54,300 nt of DNA. It comes from an uncultured Prolixibacteraceae bacterium. GTDB lineage: Bacteria; Bacteroidota; Bacteroidia; Bacteroidales; Prolixibacteraceae. The notes below the pieces were generated by a model, which was not told the origin of the DNA, did not search any database, and saw nothing but the letters and a program-made list of their open reading frames with translations. Both the position numbers and the translations under genes were made by a program. Location of the stretch: positions 1 through 54,300 of the forward strand of contig CAJXZG010000027.1 in the NCBI GenBank assembly GCA_913063265.1, written 5' to 3'. Shown here one piece after another: positions 52,259 through 54,300 of the stretch (its first letter is position 1; every line of letters begins with the position of its first letter).

Positions 52259-54020
52259 CTATAATTTGTTTTCGATATTTTGTAAAAACCTGTGCCCGGG
52301 AAACAAAGCCAATGTATTTTCCTTCATCTATTACTGCTAAATTGTAACGTCCTGAAGTTTCAAACTTATGGGCCACTGTTTCCATATTATCATTAGAACC
52401 TATAAAATATTCAGGCATATACATCAATTCACTGATTTTGATTTTATCGTATAAATCGTGTTTAAAGATAATATCCCGTACATCGTCCATTTTTACCATT
52501 CCCACCATAAATCCATTTTCATCCACAACCGGAAAAAGATTTCGGTGGTTTCGAGAAATGGCTTCGGTTAAATCACGTAATGTAGCATTTGGTGACAGGA
52601 TTTCAAAATCAGTTTCAATCAATTTTTTTACTTCAAGCAACTGTAAGGCATTGGCATCTTTATCATGGGTTAAAAGTTCTTTTCTTCGGGCTAATTGTAC
52701 ATGATAAACAGAATTAGGAGTGAAAGTACGTACGATGATATAAGCAAAAGTTGCAGTAATCATTAGCGGTACAAACAACTTATAACCACCTGAGATATCA
52801 GCAATTAAAAAAATCCCTGTTAAAGGAGCATGAAGTACTCCGGCTATCAAACCCGCCATTCCAATTAATGCAAAGTTATTTGTATTTATATTCCTGATAC
52901 CGAAAATATTCACAATCTGGGCAAATAACATTCCCGTATTTACGCCCATAAACAAAGTCGGGGCAAAAATTCCACCAACCCCTCCTGCTCCAAAAGTTAA
53001 AGAAGTTGCAATAATTTTAAGTAAAATAACTGTGGTTAATAAAATCAAAGCAGCCCATAGTTCATCCTTAAAATTGTAAAATAAACTGTTATCAAACAGA
53101 TAACTTAAATCCCCGCTTAAGCATTTATTTATCGACTGATAGCCTTCACCAAAAAGCGATGGGAAGAAAAATATGAGAATCCCTAATCCAATTCCGCCAA
53201 AAACCAGTTTTGATAGGTTTGTTTTAAGTTTATCAAATAAACTTCCGATATACATGTACATTTTTGTAAAATATACCGAAACAAATCCCGCTAATATTCC
53301 CAACAAAATATAATAAGGTAAATCAGCCAGTTCAAAAGCTGTTTGTACATTAAACGGATACAATACGGTTTGTCCGAGAAAAAAATATGATGTTAAAACA
53401 GCAGTTGCTGAAGCCAGTAACAAGGGCACAAGAGAAAAAACTGTAAGGTCGATCATAATCACTTCAACAGCAAAAACTATTGCTGCAATAGGTGCTTTAA
53501 AAATGGCAGCCATTGCACCTGCACAAGCACAACCAAGTAATAAAATCGTGTTTTTGTAGTTCAATCTTAAATTTTCGGCAAGCCATGCCCCCCATGCAGT
53601 ACCCGTTGCAACAGTTGGTCCCTCCAGTCCAACAGAACCACCAAAGCCTACTGTTAAAGAGCTTGTTATTACAGAAGAATATAAATTGTGTTTTCTAATT
53701 CGTCCTTTGGTTTTTGATATACTATGAAGAACATTTGGAATTCCATGTCGGACCGGCCTTCTTAAAATATATCGTATAAAGAAAACTGCCAGCACGATTC
53801 CTATAATGGGTAAAGCAAAATATATATAATTGTGTACTTCTTCAGCAATAAAAGATTCCACGACTCTTTCAGTAAGCCATACTGTATTTTTTATAATCAC
53901 AGCCGCCAAACCTGCAAGTAAGCCAACAGCGATACTTAACACAGTGATAAAACCACGTTCACTCATGTTTTTAAGCCGCCATCTGTGAAACCTTGCCAAA
54001 ATATGTAAATGTCTGCTCAT
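52242..54020 (-). CDS. ClC-family chloride transporter with CBS pair (copy 1)
   Basis: This 592-aa ClC protein with a CBS pair is the tandem paralog of the next gene. The gating Glu motif is GGSVGLEGP. The Ser-containing motif is replaced by RHGIPNVL, GIFAPTLF is conserved, and AVEVIMIDL keeps the proton-path Glu. The frame opens at a GTG (54029), which overlaps the -7 box; ATG at 54020 is preferred. ATG at 53966 is possible, but residues WRLKNMSER before it align with WRIGSISER of the paralog. The region has a good -7 box. Confidence 0.9.
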   Translation of the reverse strand: MSRHLHILARFHRWRLKNMSERGFITVLSIAVGLLAGLAAVIIKNTVWLTERVVESFIAEEVHNYIYFALPIIGIVLAVFFIRYILRRPVRHGIPNVLHSISKTKGRIRKHNLYSSVITSSLTVGFGGSVGLEGPTVATGTAWGAWLAENLRLNYKNTILLLGCACAGAMAAIFKAPIAAIVFAVEVIMIDLTVFSLVPLLLASATAVLTSYFFLGQTVLYPFNVQTAFELADLPYYILLGILAGFVSVYFTKMYMYIGSLFDKLKTNLSKLVFGGIGLGILIFFFPSLFGEGYQSINKCLSGDLSYLFDNSLFYNFKDELWAALILLTTVILLKIIATSLTFGAGGVGGIFAPTLFMGVNTGMLFAQIVNIFGIRNINTNNFALIGMAGLIAGVLHAPLTGIFLIADISGGYKLFVPLMITATFAYIIVRTFTPNSVYHVQLARRKELLTHDKDANALQLLEVKKLIETDFEILSPNATLRDLTEAISRNHRNLFPVVDENGFMVGMVKMDDVRDIIFKHDLYDKIKISELMYMPEYFIGSNDNMETVAHKFETSGRYNLAVIDEGKYIGFVSRAQVFTKYRKQIIDVSHV

Positions 54021-54028
54021 TATTATCA

Positions 54029-54036
54029 CAAAAGTA
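54029..54036 (-). promoter_or_regulatory. -7 box for the ClC operon
   Basis: TACTTTTG on the minus strand is an exact TAnnTTTG box. It ends 8 nt before the ATG at 54020, so the mRNA would have almost no leader unless translation begins at 53966. Confidence 0.5.
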
Positions 54037-54179
54037 ACAAAAGCAAAACTTTAGCAGTAGATTTATATCAACTAAAGCAGATAAACTTTTGTTATACTTA
54101 ATACTACAAATAACAAGAGATTTTTCAGAACAGTATTGCAACAAATTTAATCTGGTAATCAAACATTAAACTTTAAAAA

Positions 54180-54300
54180 TTGAATATTAAAATAACAGGA
54201 ATTTCGGGGTATTTGGGTGATTTAATTGCTAAAGAGTTAGTATCCCAAAAACATGAGGTTTCAGGCATCCAAAGAAAACATATTTACGGTTCAGCTGAAA
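54180..54300 (+). CDS. NAD-dependent epimerase/dehydratase (SDR) N-terminus, partial
   Basis: From a TTG at 54180 the frame stays open to the window edge. The first 40 residues contain the extended-SDR nucleotide motif GISGYLGDLIAKELV and EVSGIQR, as in sugar-nucleotide epimerases and related enzymes. The catalytic YxxxK lies outside the window. The real start could be this TTG or an upstream alternative. Confidence 0.65.
   Translation, partial: MNIKITGISGYLGDLIAKELVSQKHEVSGIQRKHIYGSAE

Noticed and set aside
1..54300. tRNA, rRNA, transposase, prophage or defence-system genes
   Set aside because: No cloverleaf, rRNA block, DDE/tyrosine recombinase motif or toxin/antitoxin-like pair was found in the intergenic or coding regions read.

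Overview
The window is about 54 kb of AT-rich, densely coded DNA from a member of the Bacteroidota, most likely of the Marinilabiliales/Prolixibacteraceae type. The phylum call rests on a type IX secretion C-terminal sorting domain on a GH9 cellulase, LytS/LytTR two-component genes, the DUF5063 plus 3'-5' exonuclease pair, DUF1080/DUF4377/META/GIN-domain proteins, many Tat-exported enzymes, and Bacteroidota-type promoter boxes (TAnnTTTG). The finer placement is inference. No rRNA, tRNA, CRISPR array, transposase or phage module was seen.

Layout. 1-6.2 kb: a Tat-signal glycyl-radical-enzyme-like lipoprotein faces a three-gene operon (double DUF1080 protein, sugar isomerase/epimerase-like protein, Gfo/Idh/MocA oxidoreductase) that fits periplasmic 3-keto-glycoside chemistry. 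A 20-bp palindrome overlaps its probable transcription start. 6.3-10.8 kb: GIN-domain protein, a palindromic repeat, a broken small ORF, a YqhD-type alcohol dehydrogenase, a class IV aminotransferase and an unknown protein. 10.7-14.7 kb: a LytTR regulator and three tandem LytS-type kinases that lose catalytic motifs step by step. 15-20 kb: a secreted protein, the GH9 cellulase, a chain of hairpins, a DUF5995 protein and a DUF4377-META lipoprotein. 20-24.3 kb: APS reductase, RlmI-like methyltransferase, exonuclease and DUF5063 operon, then a short CDF metal exporter. 24.3-32 kb: a nested inverted repeat, a VOC protein, two lipoproteins, an AddB-like Fe-S nuclease and a gamma-glutamyltransferase. 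32-38 kb: a complete RND efflux operon. 38-44 kb: DUF2235 hydrolase, outer-membrane protein, holin/YtxH envelope-stress cluster, YyaL-type thioredoxin-domain protein and FKBP lipoprotein. 44.4-47.7 kb: a desaturase-Rieske-NqrF-like reductase triple fusion, convergent with a cytosolic Gfo/Idh/MocA oxidoreductase. 47.9-54.3 kb: cytidylate-kinase-like protein, RRM protein, Tat-exported glycosylasparaginase, two tandem ClC-CBS transporters and the start of an SDR-family gene cut by the window edge.

The most unusual items are the triple fusion at 44.4 kb, which looks like a single-chain counterpart of rhizobial MocD+MocE+MocF, and the apparently exported glycyl radical enzyme at the left edge. The graded kinase triplet and three structurally different palindromic intergenic elements come next. 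All assignments come from reading the sequence; no database search was run.
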